Assembly (NCBI GenBank): GCA_002471975.1
Contig: DKQZ01000059.1
Location: 1 to 44,706 of the forward strand
From: Dialister sp. UBA7295
GTDB lineage: Bacteria > Bacillota > Negativicutes > Veillonellales > Dialisteraceae
Length of the DNA stretch: 44,706 nucleotides
Reading direction: 5' to 3'
Position 1 is the first letter of the stretch, and the number at the start of each line of letters is the position of its first letter. The position numbers and the translations under genes are program-made. The notes beneath the pieces are model-generated. The model had not been told where the DNA came from, ran no database searches, and saw only the letters and a program-made list of their open reading frames with translations. Below are positions 1 to 7,697 of the stretch, piece by piece.

Positions 1-298
1 TTCTTCATTACCGCCTCTCACCTGCCGGCAGCTCTCTGAAAATAAATCCGCAGCTTCTTCCCATCTTTGCCTCTATGTATATGAAGTTATAATAGCAGGA
101 TTTATCCATAAAAGCAAGGACCATTTTTATTTCCATCTTACAGGAAATAAAATTTTCTGTCCTTCGTCTTTCCTGTCCTTCGTCATTTTCTAAAGGCATG
201 AGTGTTCTTTGTTTAAAATCATACAGCACGGATGGGAATGAATCGCAGAAAAGTCAGACAATATCGGAATATTCTTCGCACATAGTGTACTATGCATG
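1..298. other. No convincing gene; short tandem repeat inside
   Basis: No ORF here has both a plausible start with ribosome-binding site and a recognisable product. A 73-codon minus-strand ORF at 8-229 has low-complexity content and no family resemblance. The 12-base unit CTGTCCTTCGTC occurs twice with a 16-base period at 157-168 and 173-184. A TATAAT at 88-93 has only a weak -35 partner, so I do not call a promoter from it. The right end carries the dyad and promoter listed separately. Confidence 0.5.
281..294. promoter_or_regulatory. Palindrome upstream of the TVP38-like gene promoter
   Basis: CATAGTGTACTATG is a perfect 6-2-6 inverted repeat. It lies five bases upstream of the -35 box at 299, a usual place for a dimeric regulator to bind. 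The binding protein is unknown and no regulator gene is adjacent. Confidence 0.35.
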
Positions 299-328
299 TT
301 GGCAAATGCCCCTCGTTTGTATTATAAT
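299..328 (+). promoter_or_regulatory. Sigma-70 type promoter for the TVP38-like gene
   Basis: TTGGCA at 299-304 and a perfect TATAAT at 323-328 are separated by 18 bases. The implied transcript start is near 335, giving a leader of about 150 nt before the ATG at 489. No riboswitch or attenuator was recognised in that leader. Confidence 0.7.
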
Positions 329-488
329 AGGTTGGAAAAAGTGATTTTTCAAGAACTTTACGTGTTGATGACAGACATTTACTTTGCTGCTGACGATTAT
401 TTCTTTGTGCGTTCAATTATGCAGGCCGATTCCCATGGGCCTGCGATAACCGTTACGGCTTCTTTTGCGTGGCCAAAAGGACAAAAAT

Positions 489-1181
489 ATGATTGACAAA
501 TATAAAAAGGTGATCGGTTTCCTGATCCTTGTTGTTGCTGCCATCATATCCTTTTATGCCGTCCGTACGTTTTATCCGGAATTTTATCATCAGATTCTTC
601 ATCTGACTATGGCCGGAGACGTAGATGGTCTGGGAGAATACATTTCTTCCTTCGGATATGGTGCCTTCCTGGTAAGTATCGGGCTGCTTGTTTTCTGCAA
701 TGTCTTTGGCATTCCCACCATTCCCTTTCTCACGGTGAACGGAGCACTTTTCGGGCTGCTGCCGGGGATTCTTATTTCCTGGGTCGGTGAAGTCGCGGGC
801 ATTGAAATCAGCTTCCATATCGGCCGTATTTTCTTCAGGAAAGAGGCTCGCGGGCTGATAGAAAAGAAACATATGCTTACCAAGCTGGATAAATACAGCT
901 GCGTAGAGCATATGGCCATGGCCAGAGCCATCCCCTATTCTCCCAATATCCTTTTTACCGCCCTTGCCGTTCTCACAAAGCTCACAAGCCGGGAACATCT
1001 GAAAGCCACATTAATCGGTAAAATTCCTTCCGTTATCGTAGAAGTATGGCTGGGACACGACCTGATTTATTTCTCGGAACATGGCTTACGTTTCATTGTA
1101 CTTCTTTTCCTGCTTATAGCAGGATGTATCATCCGTAAAATGTATAAAAAACATGGTTTCTTCAATAACCGTTGTCTGTGA
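489..1181 (+). CDS. TVP38/TMEM64 family (DedA-like) inner-membrane protein
   Basis: This is a 230-residue integral membrane protein of the TVP38/TMEM64 (SNARE-associated/VTT domain) family. Members are membrane proteins linked to lipid or envelope homeostasis, and the substrate is generally unknown. Visible signs are an N-terminal hydrophobic helix (about residues 8-26), a hydrophobic stretch from about 57-75, the family core with the GIPTIPFLTVNGALFG motif followed by a GEVAGIEISFHIGR region, and a C-terminal hydrophobic helix ending in basic residues. An in-frame TTG at 465 exists, but the ATG at 489 is preferred because AAAGG lies 8 bases upstream. The gene is monocistronic: it has its own promoter and a strong terminator overlapping its stop. 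The family call is fairly sure; the function is not known. Confidence 0.85.
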   Translation: MIDKYKKVIGFLILVVAAIISFYAVRTFYPEFYHQILHLTMAGDVDGLGEYISSFGYGAFLVSIGLLVFCNVFGIPTIPFLTVNGALFGLLPGILISWVGEVAGIEISFHIGRIFFRKEARGLIEKKHMLTKLDKYSCVEHMAMARAIPYSPNILFTALAVLTKLTSREHLKATLIGKIPSVIVEVWLGHDLIYFSEHGLRFIVLLFLLIAGCIIRKMYKKHGFFNNRCL

Positions 1182-1218
1182 AAGAGTCTTGAATTGAAAT
1201 ATTCGGGACTCTTTTTTT
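1181..1218 (+). terminator. Rho-independent terminator of the TVP38-like gene
   Basis: A 14-bp stem (1181-1194 with 1201-1214, including two G-U pairs) and a 6-base loop are followed by a T run to 1218. The stem begins at the last base of the stop codon. Confidence 0.85.
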
Positions 1219-1318
1219 AACAGAAAATTTACGATCCTCTGCTTTGATGTCTCAAGACAGATTTTCCTGTTTCGAGCAAGTGGACTATTTATCACTTTCT
1301 CTATATTTCTGAATATTG

Positions 1319-1324
1319 TATAAT
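1319..1324 (+). promoter_or_regulatory. Possible -10 box for cobA-ptsI
   Basis: A TATAAT lies in the AT-rich 213-base gap ahead of the cobalamin adenosyltransferase gene. No good -35 hexamer sits 16-18 bases upstream, so the call is tentative. Confidence 0.35.
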
Positions 1325-1431
1325 ATATGAGCAGCTATATAAATGAATTATAGATATTGCTGATTTTAATGCCTTTTAATCATATATTTTACAAGCGGTT
1401 AAAATTATTTTCTTTCTGACGGGAGCTCAAA

Positions 1432-2007
1432 ATGAAAGGATTTATTGAAGTTTATACAGGTGACGGGAAAGGGAAAACCACAGCTGCCATCGGTCTTGCT
1501 ATCCGTGCTATCGGCGCAGGGAAAAAGGTATGCATTATCCAGTTCATGAAGTCTCTTGCCTATTCCGAACAACAGGTACTGAAGAATCTTCCCGGTATCA
1601 CACTGATTACTCTTGGGAAGCCCTATTTTATTGCTAAAGAAGGTATGTTGACCGATGAGGAGATCAAGGCCTGGGGAGATAAACTGGTCGTGTACCCTGC
1701 CGGTCATCCTCCGAAGGACTATAGAAACATGGTGATGAAGGGGATCGATGATGCCGTGAAAGCCGTCTCCGGTTCCTATGATGTGGTCATCCTTGATGAA
1801 TATAATATGGCATGCTGGTATGAACTGGCCACCGATGAGGATACGAAGCGGATACTTTCCGCCCGGAAAGAAAATGTGGAACTCGTCTTTACCGGCCGAA
1901 ATGCCCCGGAAGCAGTTCTTGATGCTGCTGACCTCATTACGGAAATGAAAAAAGTCAGACATTATTACGATAAAGGAATTATGGGAAGGAAAGGAATTGA
2001 AAATTGA
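1432..2007 (+). CDS. cobO: Cob(I)yrinic acid a,c-diamide / cob(I)alamin adenosyltransferase (CobA/CobO/BtuR type)
   Basis: The enzyme transfers the 5'-deoxyadenosyl group of ATP to reduced cobalt in corrinoids, making adenosylcobamide cofactors in the cytosol. The 191-residue length is normal for the BtuR/CobA family. The P-loop GDGKGKTT at residues 10-17 is the family's typical nucleotide site. Further along are a VVILDEYNMA segment matching the Walker B region, a TGRNAPE motif and the C-terminal GRKGIE ending. The ATG at 1432 has GGGAG six bases upstream. No other cobalamin genes are nearby, so this may serve salvage or a pathway encoded elsewhere. The next gene, ptsI, follows after 54 bases with no terminator between them, so the two are probably co-transcribed. 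Confidence 0.9.
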   Translation: MKGFIEVYTGDGKGKTTAAIGLAIRAIGAGKKVCIIQFMKSLAYSEQQVLKNLPGITLITLGKPYFIAKEGMLTDEEIKAWGDKLVVYPAGHPPKDYRNMVMKGIDDAVKAVSGSYDVVILDEYNMACWYELATDEDTKRILSARKENVELVFTGRNAPEAVLDAADLITEMKKVRHYYDKGIMGRKGIEN

Positions 2008-2061
2008 CCCCTTCCCCGAATCCCGAACGATTCGCCTTCAAAATGAAAGGATTTGACATAC

Positions 2062-3696
2062 ATGGAAAAAATCACAGGAAAAAGTATTGCCGGACTGGTC
2101 ACAATTGGACCGCTCCGCATTTTCAGAAGGAAAGGATTTGACGTCATAGAGAAAAAAGTGGAGCGGCCGAAAACAGAAGTTGCCCGTTTCGACTCCGCCA
2201 GAAATGCATCAGCTGCCAGGATGAAGGAATTCTATCAGGAAGCGGTCTCACGGGTAGGCCTTGACAACGCGGCTATTTTCAAAATTTACCAGCAGATTCT
2301 GACTTCCTCTGAATTTATCGATTCCGTTCGTGCCATGATCAGGAATCAGAGCATCAATGCAGAAGCTGCCGTAGCACAGGCTGAAAAGAATTTTTCCGAG
2401 GTTTATGGCACAGATACTGATGCTTACATGGTATCCCATATTTCCGATATCCGGGAAATCGCCCGCATTCTTTTACGCACGCTCTGCCAGAAAAAGGCTC
2501 TCCTTGCCGGTGATGAGCCCTGCATTCTCTATGCCGATGATCTGACCCCGAATGAAACCATTCAGATGGATACCGGTAAGATTCTGGGCTTTATCACAAA
2601 AGAAGGCACCCCTGCCTCCCATACCGCAATCCTGGCCAGGGCCCTGGGAGTTCCTGCCATTGTATCCACAGGAATAGATATCGATGATTCCTACGATGGT
2701 AAAACGGCCGTTATTGACGGTTTTACCGGTACTGCCTATCTGGAGCCAACGGAAGGAATTCTTTCCGTAATGAAAGGGAAGCGGGACCAGAGTATCCGTC
2801 TTAAAGAACTTCTGCAGCAGCTGAAAGGCCTGCCAAGCGTGACGAAGGATGGCAAAAAGGTGGAAATCGCTGCCAATGTTTCTTCTGCCTCTGATCTGGC
2901 TGCAGTTCTCAAAAATGATGCGGAAGGCATCGGTCTTTTCAGAAGTGAATTTATCTATATGGGAAGAGAGTCCCTTCCTACTGAAGAAGAACAGTTCAAT
3001 ATTTACAAACTTGCCCTGGAAACCATGGCGGGCAAACGGGTCATCATCCGAACCCTCGATATTGGCGCTGACAAAGAGGCTTCCGCTTTTCATCTGTCAG
3101 AAGAAGAAAACCCGGCCCTGGGGCTTCGGGCCATCCGCATCTGCCTGAAGCATCCGGATATTTTCAAGACCCAGCTTCGTGCCATTCTCCGTGCCAGCGC
3201 CTATGGCAGGGCCGCTGTCATGTTCCCCCTCATCACTTCGGTCTGGGAGGTATGGAAGGCAAAAGAAATTCTCAATGAAGTGAAAATGGAACTTGATAAA
3301 AAAGGAATCGCCTACGATCATCATATGGAAGTGGGCATCATGATTGAAACCCCGGCAGCTGCCCTCATCAGTGACAAACTGGCAAAGGAGGTGGACTTCT
3401 TCTCCATCGGCACCAATGACCTTTCCCAGTATACTCTTGTAGTAGACCGGGCAAGCCGCATACTTTCTGAATTCTTCAACCCCTATCATCCGGCCGTGAT
3501 GAAGCTGATCCGGCTGACCGTGGAAAATGCCCATAAGGAAGGCATCTGGGCCGGTATCTGCGGGGAACTGGGTTCAGATCTTTCCATGACCGAGACATTT
3601 CTCCGCATGGGCGTCGATGAATTCTCCGCAGCCCCCTATTCTATCCTTCCGCTCAGGAAGCAGGTCCGTTCCCTGAACCTTTCAGAAAAGAAATAA
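2062..3696 (+). CDS. ptsI: Phosphoenolpyruvate-protein phosphotransferase (PTS enzyme I)
   Basis: Enzyme I takes phosphate from phosphoenolpyruvate onto a histidine and passes it to HPr, the first step of the PTS sugar-uptake relay. The order is an N-terminal HPr-binding/phosphohistidine part, then the swivelling domain with the active-site motif TPASHTAILARALGVPA (His187), then the C-terminal PEP-binding barrel with GLFRSEFIY, TNDLSQY and the GICGELGSD motif carrying the catalytic cysteine. At 544 residues it is slightly shorter than the usual 570-575. The ATG at 2062 has AAAGGA about 10 bases upstream; a TTG at 2053 has no room for a ribosome site. No ptsH (HPr) or sugar permease gene lies in the window, so its partner must be elsewhere or its role may be mainly regulatory (inference). 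Confidence 0.93.
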   Translation: MEKITGKSIAGLVTIGPLRIFRRKGFDVIEKKVERPKTEVARFDSARNASAARMKEFYQEAVSRVGLDNAAIFKIYQQILTSSEFIDSVRAMIRNQSINAEAAVAQAEKNFSEVYGTDTDAYMVSHISDIREIARILLRTLCQKKALLAGDEPCILYADDLTPNETIQMDTGKILGFITKEGTPASHTAILARALGVPAIVSTGIDIDDSYDGKTAVIDGFTGTAYLEPTEGILSVMKGKRDQSIRLKELLQQLKGLPSVTKDGKKVEIAANVSSASDLAAVLKNDAEGIGLFRSEFIYMGRESLPTEEEQFNIYKLALETMAGKRVIIRTLDIGADKEASAFHLSEEENPALGLRAIRICLKHPDIFKTQLRAILRASAYGRAAVMFPLITSVWEVWKAKEILNEVKMELDKKGIAYDHHMEVGIMIETPAAALISDKLAKEVDFFSIGTNDLSQYTLVVDRASRILSEFFNPYHPAVMKLIRLTVENAHKEGIWAGICGELGSDLSMTETFLRMGVDEFSAAPYSILPLRKQVRSLNLSEKK

Positions 3697-3716
3697 GATT
3701 CAATCAATCGCATCAT

Positions 3717-3748
3717 AAAAGCCATGAAGGGCATCCTTCATGGCTTTT
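3717..3748. terminator. Bidirectional terminator between ptsI and trpS
   Basis: A perfect 14-bp stem (3717-3730 with 3735-3748) has a four-base loop. It ends in T runs on both strands, so it can end both the rightward ptsI and the leftward trpS transcripts. Confidence 0.9.
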
Positions 3749-3757
3749 GCTTTTAAG

Positions 3758-4819
3758 TTATTTCAGAAGATTGCCATCTTCGAAATAATTGATTCTCATG
3801 GCTTTCTTTACACTGTGCAGCGTTTCATTGGCTTTGGCATTGGCTTTAGCGGTACCGTCCTTAAGGATATCCATGACATCATCCAGATGCTGATCCCATT
3901 CATGGCGGCGGGCACGGATGGGTTCCAGCTCAGCCTGCATGACCTTATTCAGGAACCGTTTGACTTTGACGTCTCCCAGACCGCCTTTGGTATAGTGAGC
4001 TTTCAGTTCGTCCAGATTTGCATATTCCGGCAGGAATTCAGGGAAATATTCGGGCTTGCAGAAGGCATCGAGATAGGTAAATACTGTATTCCCTTCCAGA
4101 TGACCGGGATCGTCTCTTCTTAAATGGGTCGGGTCCGTATACATGGACATGATCTTCTTTTCCACATCTTCCGGTGTATCGCAGAGATAAATGCCATTTC
4201 CCAGGGACTTGCTCATCTTGGCCTTGCCGTCGATTCCCGGCAGGCGGAGACCCGCTTTATTGGTGGTCAGGTAAATGGATGGTTCCACCAGGGTTTCACC
4301 ATAGATATCGTTGAATTTACGGACAATTTCCCTTGTCTGTTCCAGCATCGGTTCCTGGTCTTCCCCTACCGGAACAGTAGTGGCCATGAATGCAGTAATA
4401 TCGGCAGCCTGGCTGACCGGGTAGCACATGAAACCTGCCGGAATGCTGGCTTCAAAATGTTTCTGCTGGATTTCTGCCTTGACCGTAGGATTTCTTTCCA
4501 GCCTTGCCACGGTAACCAGGTTCAGATAATAAACGGTCAGTTCCGCAATAGCCGGAATGGCAGACTGGATGAAAATGCAGGCCCTGGATGGGTCAATGCC
4601 TACGGAAAGATAGTCAAGGGCTACCTGGAGTACATTCTTTCTAACCTTTTCCGGATTGTCCGCATTGTCTGTCAATGCCTGGGCATCGGCGATTTCTATA
4701 TAGATTTCATCAAAAGTATTGGAATTCTGGAGTTCCACTCTTTCACGAAGGGAACCTACATAATGCCCCAGATGAAGGTGGCCGGTCGGGCGGTCACCGG
4801 TTAAAATGATTTTTTTCAT
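3758..4819 (-). CDS. trpS: Tryptophanyl-tRNA synthetase
   Basis: This class I aminoacyl-tRNA synthetase charges tRNA-Trp with tryptophan. Residues 8-19 contain GDRPTGHLHLGH, whose HLGH (16-19) is the HIGH motif. The KMSKS motif is intact at 201-205, just after a PGIDGKA segment. The length, 353 residues, is near that of bacterial TrpS enzymes (about 330-350). The ATG at 4819 is chosen because AGGAG lies eight bases upstream; a GTG two codons earlier is too close to it. The gene is transcribed alone from the promoter at 4923-4951 and ends at the shared terminator at 3717-3748. No T-box is recognisable in its leader of about 97 nt. Confidence 0.96.
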   Translation of the reverse strand: MKKIILTGDRPTGHLHLGHYVGSLRERVELQNSNTFDEIYIEIADAQALTDNADNPEKVRKNVLQVALDYLSVGIDPSRACIFIQSAIPAIAELTVYYLNLVTVARLERNPTVKAEIQQKHFEASIPAGFMCYPVSQAADITAFMATTVPVGEDQEPMLEQTREIVRKFNDIYGETLVEPSIYLTTNKAGLRLPGIDGKAKMSKSLGNGIYLCDTPEDVEKKIMSMYTDPTHLRRDDPGHLEGNTVFTYLDAFCKPEYFPEFLPEYANLDELKAHYTKGGLGDVKVKRFLNKVMQAELEPIRARRHEWDQHLDDVMDILKDGTAKANAKANETLHSVKKAMRINYFEDGNLLK

Positions 4820-4922
4820 AAACACAACTCCTGATTCTGTAAAGTCAGTACATCCACCGGACGTGCCGTAATGAATGGATATCCCGGAACTTTGTGCCGG
4901 GCACGAAATATCTGCTTTCTAT

Positions 4923-4951
4923 ATTCTATTCTCTAAAATACGTTTTGGCAA
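4923..4951 (-). promoter_or_regulatory. trpS promoter
   Basis: On the minus strand, TTGCCA (4946-4951) and TAGAAT (4923-4928) are 17 bases apart. The start would fall near 4916. The leader contains a CCCGG/CCGGG hairpin flanked by GATAT/ATATC (4878-4912), and an overlapping alternative pairing of GTGCC with GGCAC. Confidence 0.7.
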
Positions 4952-4973
4952 TGTTTCAGGCCAATAATCAGTA

Positions 4974-5008
4974 AAAGCAGGACTCCTGCAATGCATCAGT
5001 CCTGCTTT
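4974..5008 (-). terminator. glmS terminator
   Basis: An 11-bp stem (4974-4984 with 4998-5008) has a 13-base loop and lies 22 bases past the glmS stop. On the minus strand it ends in a short T run only, so it is weaker than its neighbours. Confidence 0.7.
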
Positions 5009-5029
5009 ATCATTAAACATGAGGAAATA

Positions 5030-6856
5030 TTATTCCACGGTTACGGATTTTGCCAGGTTTCTTGGCTTGTCCACATCGTTGCCTCTCTTGATGCTGGTAT
5101 AGTATGCCAGGAGCTGCATGGGGATGACGGAAAGAATGGGCGCAATGAACGGGTCCACTCTTGGAATGCGGACGGTCTCGGTCGTGTATTTCCCGATTTC
5201 CTCATCATCGTCATAACCGATGCCGAGGACTTCTGCTCCTCTTGCCTTGACTTCCTGGATATTGCTGTACATCTTGGAACTTACATTGTCCTGGGTTGCT
5301 ACGGCGATGACAGGCGTTTCCTGCGTAATCAGGGCCAGGGTCCCATGCTTCAGTTCACCGGCTGCATAGGATTCTGCATGAATATAGGAAACTTCTTTCA
5401 GTTTCAGCGCCCCTTCCATGGCAATGGCATAATCGATGGACCGGCCGAGATAGAAAATATCATGGGCTTTGATGAGGCGGTCTGCCACATCAGACATATG
5501 GTCTTTTTCGCCAAGTACCTTTTCAATCTGCTTCGGCAGATCTTTAAGGCCCTCCGTAATCTTCTGAATGAGGTCAGCAGAAATACTGTTTTTCAGCTGG
5601 CTCATATAGAGGGCAAGAAGGAGAAGCGCCACAAGCTGGGTCGTATATGCCTTGGTAGAAGCCACGGCAATTTCCGGGCCTGCCAGTGTATATACCACAT
5701 GATCAGCTTCCCTGGCAATGGAAGAACCAATGGAATTGGTTACGGCCAGACTTCTCGCTCCGTGACGTTTGGCTTCCTTCAGCGCTTCCAGTGTATCAAT
5801 GGTCTCGCCTGACTGGCTGACCACGATGCAGAGAGTATGCTCTGAGGTCAGTGGCTTGCTGTATCGATATTCGGAAGCGATTTCCACGGATACCGGAATT
5901 TTCACAAATCTTTCGATATAATGTTTTGCCACCAGTCCCGCATGGTATGCAGTGCCGCAGGCGGTAATGAGGATATTGGTAATTCCTTCAAAGCATTCCT
6001 TTGTCCAGCCCAGGTCATCAAAGTTGACAGAGCCGTCCTTGTTCAGATGAATAGCGACCGTGTCATGGACTGCTTTAGGCTGCTCAAAAATTTCTTTAAG
6101 CATGAAATGGGGATAGCCGCCTTTTTCTGCTGCTGCCGCAGACCAGGTGACTTTCTGGATTTCCTTATGAATCGGATTACCATCCCGATCAAGCAGCTGG
6201 ACGCTGTCCTTTTTTACAATAGCCAGTTCTTCATCCTGCAGGATATAAATATCTCTTGTGTGATTAATAACAGCCGGAATGTCGGAGGCAATGAAATTTT
6301 CCCCTTTCCCAAGGCCGATAATAAGAGGATTATTCTTCTTTGTGCAGATAATGGTATCCGGATGAGCGGCATCCAGGATGACAAGGCTGTAAGACCCTTC
6401 GATGATGGTCAGCATTTTTTGAACGGTGGAAAGGAAATCCCCGTCATCCACTTCTTCCAGCACATGGGCCACGATTTCCGTATCCGTTTCCGATTTAAAT
6501 ACATGCCCTTTCGCCATAAGGTCCTTTTTCAGGGTCATGTAATTTTCAATGATACCGTTATGGACAATGACGAAATGATTATGGCAGTCTCCATGGGGAT
6601 GGGCATTCACATCGGAGGGCTTCCCATGAGTAGCCCAGCGGGTATGACCGATGCCAATATGACCGGAAAGGGGATGATCTTTCAGAACATTTTCCAGATT
6701 CACCAGACGGCCCTGTTTCTTTTCAATCTTTATTTCTCCGTGATCATATACAGCGATACCTGCAGAATCATAGCCTCTGTATTCCAGACGACGAAGTCCG
6801 TCAATCAGAAAGTCAGAAGCATTCCCATTACCTACGTAGCCAACAATACCGCACAT
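5030..6856 (-). CDS. glmS: Glutamine-fructose-6-phosphate aminotransferase (isomerizing)
   Basis: GlmS makes glucosamine-6-phosphate from fructose-6-phosphate and glutamine, the entry step to UDP-GlcNAc and cell wall. The 608 residues are standard. Met1 is followed by the nucleophile Cys2 in MCGIVGYVG. The glutaminase domain carries EYRGYDSAGIA and HTRWATHG. Two SIS sugar-phosphate isomerase domains follow (ITACGTAYHAG; SQSGETIDTLEAL; FYLGRSIDYAIAMEGALKLKE). The protein ends in the typical KSVTVE. The start has AGGAGG eight bases upstream. GlmU, further along the same route, is encoded at 26295-27674. Many Firmicutes control this gene with the glmS ribozyme; I see none in the leader of about 94 nt, where a promoter-embedded dyad is found instead. 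Confidence 0.97.
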   Translation of the reverse strand: MCGIVGYVGNGNASDFLIDGLRRLEYRGYDSAGIAVYDHGEIKIEKKQGRLVNLENVLKDHPLSGHIGIGHTRWATHGKPSDVNAHPHGDCHNHFVIVHNGIIENYMTLKKDLMAKGHVFKSETDTEIVAHVLEEVDDGDFLSTVQKMLTIIEGSYSLVILDAAHPDTIICTKKNNPLIIGLGKGENFIASDIPAVINHTRDIYILQDEELAIVKKDSVQLLDRDGNPIHKEIQKVTWSAAAAEKGGYPHFMLKEIFEQPKAVHDTVAIHLNKDGSVNFDDLGWTKECFEGITNILITACGTAYHAGLVAKHYIERFVKIPVSVEIASEYRYSKPLTSEHTLCIVVSQSGETIDTLEALKEAKRHGARSLAVTNSIGSSIAREADHVVYTLAGPEIAVASTKAYTTQLVALLLLALYMSQLKNSISADLIQKITEGLKDLPKQIEKVLGEKDHMSDVADRLIKAHDIFYLGRSIDYAIAMEGALKLKEVSYIHAESYAAGELKHGTLALITQETPVIAVATQDNVSSKMYSNIQEVKARGAEVLGIGYDDDEEIGKYTTETVRIPRVDPFIAPILSVIPMQLLAYYTSIKRGNDVDKPRNLAKSVTVE

Positions 6857-6944
6857 ATGGTATTCCTCCTTATCAATTTGTCTATATTCTGAGTTTATAT
6901 TCGATAAAAGTATCAGATTAATGGCTTTGCTGTCAAATCAGCTC

Positions 6945-6986
6945 ATACTTATGGTTCATTATACCATAAGTATAAAATTTTTTAAA
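6945..6986 (-). promoter_or_regulatory. glmS promoter with overlapping 10-bp inverted repeat
   Basis: On the minus strand a -35-like TTTAAA (6981-6986) and a perfect TATAAT (6958-6963) are 17 bases apart. A perfect 10-bp inverted repeat, ATACTTATGG at 6945-6954 and CCATAAGTAT at 6964-6973, flanks the -10 box on both sides. This is the usual geometry of a repressor operator that blocks open-complex formation. The regulator is unknown. Confidence 0.6.
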
Positions 6987-7052
6987 TTACCATCCTTTTA
7001 CCACAAAATGACCCAATCACCATGAACTATTTCTTTATTTCCATCAAAACAG

Positions 7053-7084
7053 AAAAAAGCGCCGGATATCCATCTGACGCCTTT
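7053..7084 (-). terminator. Probable terminator of sppA-Yip1
   Basis: An imperfect stem (one bulge, one G-U pair) is formed by AAAGGCGTC and GGCGCTTT on the minus strand. It is followed by a run of six T and lies 12 bases past the Yip1 gene stop. Confidence 0.6.
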
Positions 7085-7096
7085 GTCTATTTTATT

Positions 7097-7687
7097 TTAC
7101 ATCTGTCCTATCATGGATTCAATACCCTGGAGGTCATCGATTCCGGAAATGCCTGCCAATGCAGAGGCTGCTCCCAATGCAGCCAGAAGAATCAGGAAAA
7201 TAACAGTCAGCACATAGGGGGCAAGGGCAATCAGAAAAGCCTTTCCCTTGTGGAAATTGTAATTTTCACTGATTGCTGCCACATCCAGATAGAAAGACCA
7301 GAGAAAAAGAACAAATCCCCCGATACCGCTCAGCGCCGTTACCCCTATCGCCTCAATAAAAGTAAAAACAACAGACAGGGATAAGGGAAGCGATGCAGCC
7401 ATGAAACCGGCCGTAATCCCCCGGGCAGTGCCCATTCCGCCAAAGAGGCCGGAAATATAATCGGTCACTGCACTGTGAATCAGAAGCGCTGCTCCCATAA
7501 AAACCAAAAGGCCGAGAAACTGGAGGAGAAGCCCGGGCCCCTGCCGAAAAATGGAAAGGGAAATAACAAATACCACGAACAGCCAGAGCAGGAAGGCCTC
7601 TTTCAATTTTTCTTCATTCACAATGACAGAGAGGGCCTTCGAGGGCGCTGTCACCATATCATAAGCCAGATCCAGTAACTGATTCAT
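7097..7687 (-). CDS. Yip1-domain family integral membrane protein
   Basis: The 196-residue protein is mostly hydrophobic, with about five predicted membrane segments (roughly residues 30-48, 53-72, 88-112, 118-135 and 150-178). The overall pattern resembles the bacterial YIP1/DUF1282 family: a charged N-terminus, a GLFGGMGTARG segment, then paired helices. Bacterial members have no settled function. AAGGAGG lies five bases before the ATG, and the gene follows sppA after only 10 bases, so the two are co-transcribed. A link to membrane-protein or signal-peptide turnover through SppA is a guess from position only. It could also be classed simply as a membrane protein of unknown function. Confidence 0.7.
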   Translation of the reverse strand: MNQLLDLAYDMVTAPSKALSVIVNEEKLKEAFLLWLFVVFVISLSIFRQGPGLLLQFLGLLVFMGAALLIHSAVTDYISGLFGGMGTARGITAGFMAASLPLSLSVVFTFIEAIGVTALSGIGGFVLFLWSFYLDVAAISENYNFHKGKAFLIALAPYVLTVIFLILLAALGAASALAGISGIDDLQGIESMIGQM

Positions 7688-7697
7688 AACGCCCTCC

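Noticed and set aside
8..229. 73-codon minus-strand frame at the left edge
   Set aside because: No ribosome site or family likeness, and it contains the tandem repeat; it could be a fragment but cannot be supported.
465..488. Upstream TTG start for the TVP38-like protein
   Set aside because: The ATG at 489 has the Shine-Dalgarno site at the right distance; TTG 465 has none.
4840..4905. Possible Trp-containing leader peptide in the trpS leader (GTG start, one Trp codon near the end)
   Set aside because: There is only one Trp codon, no ribosome site, and no terminator/antiterminator pair like that of a classical attenuator.
6857..6960. glmS ribozyme ahead of glmS
   Set aside because: The leader is too short and lacks the conserved core; only the promoter and its dyad are seen.
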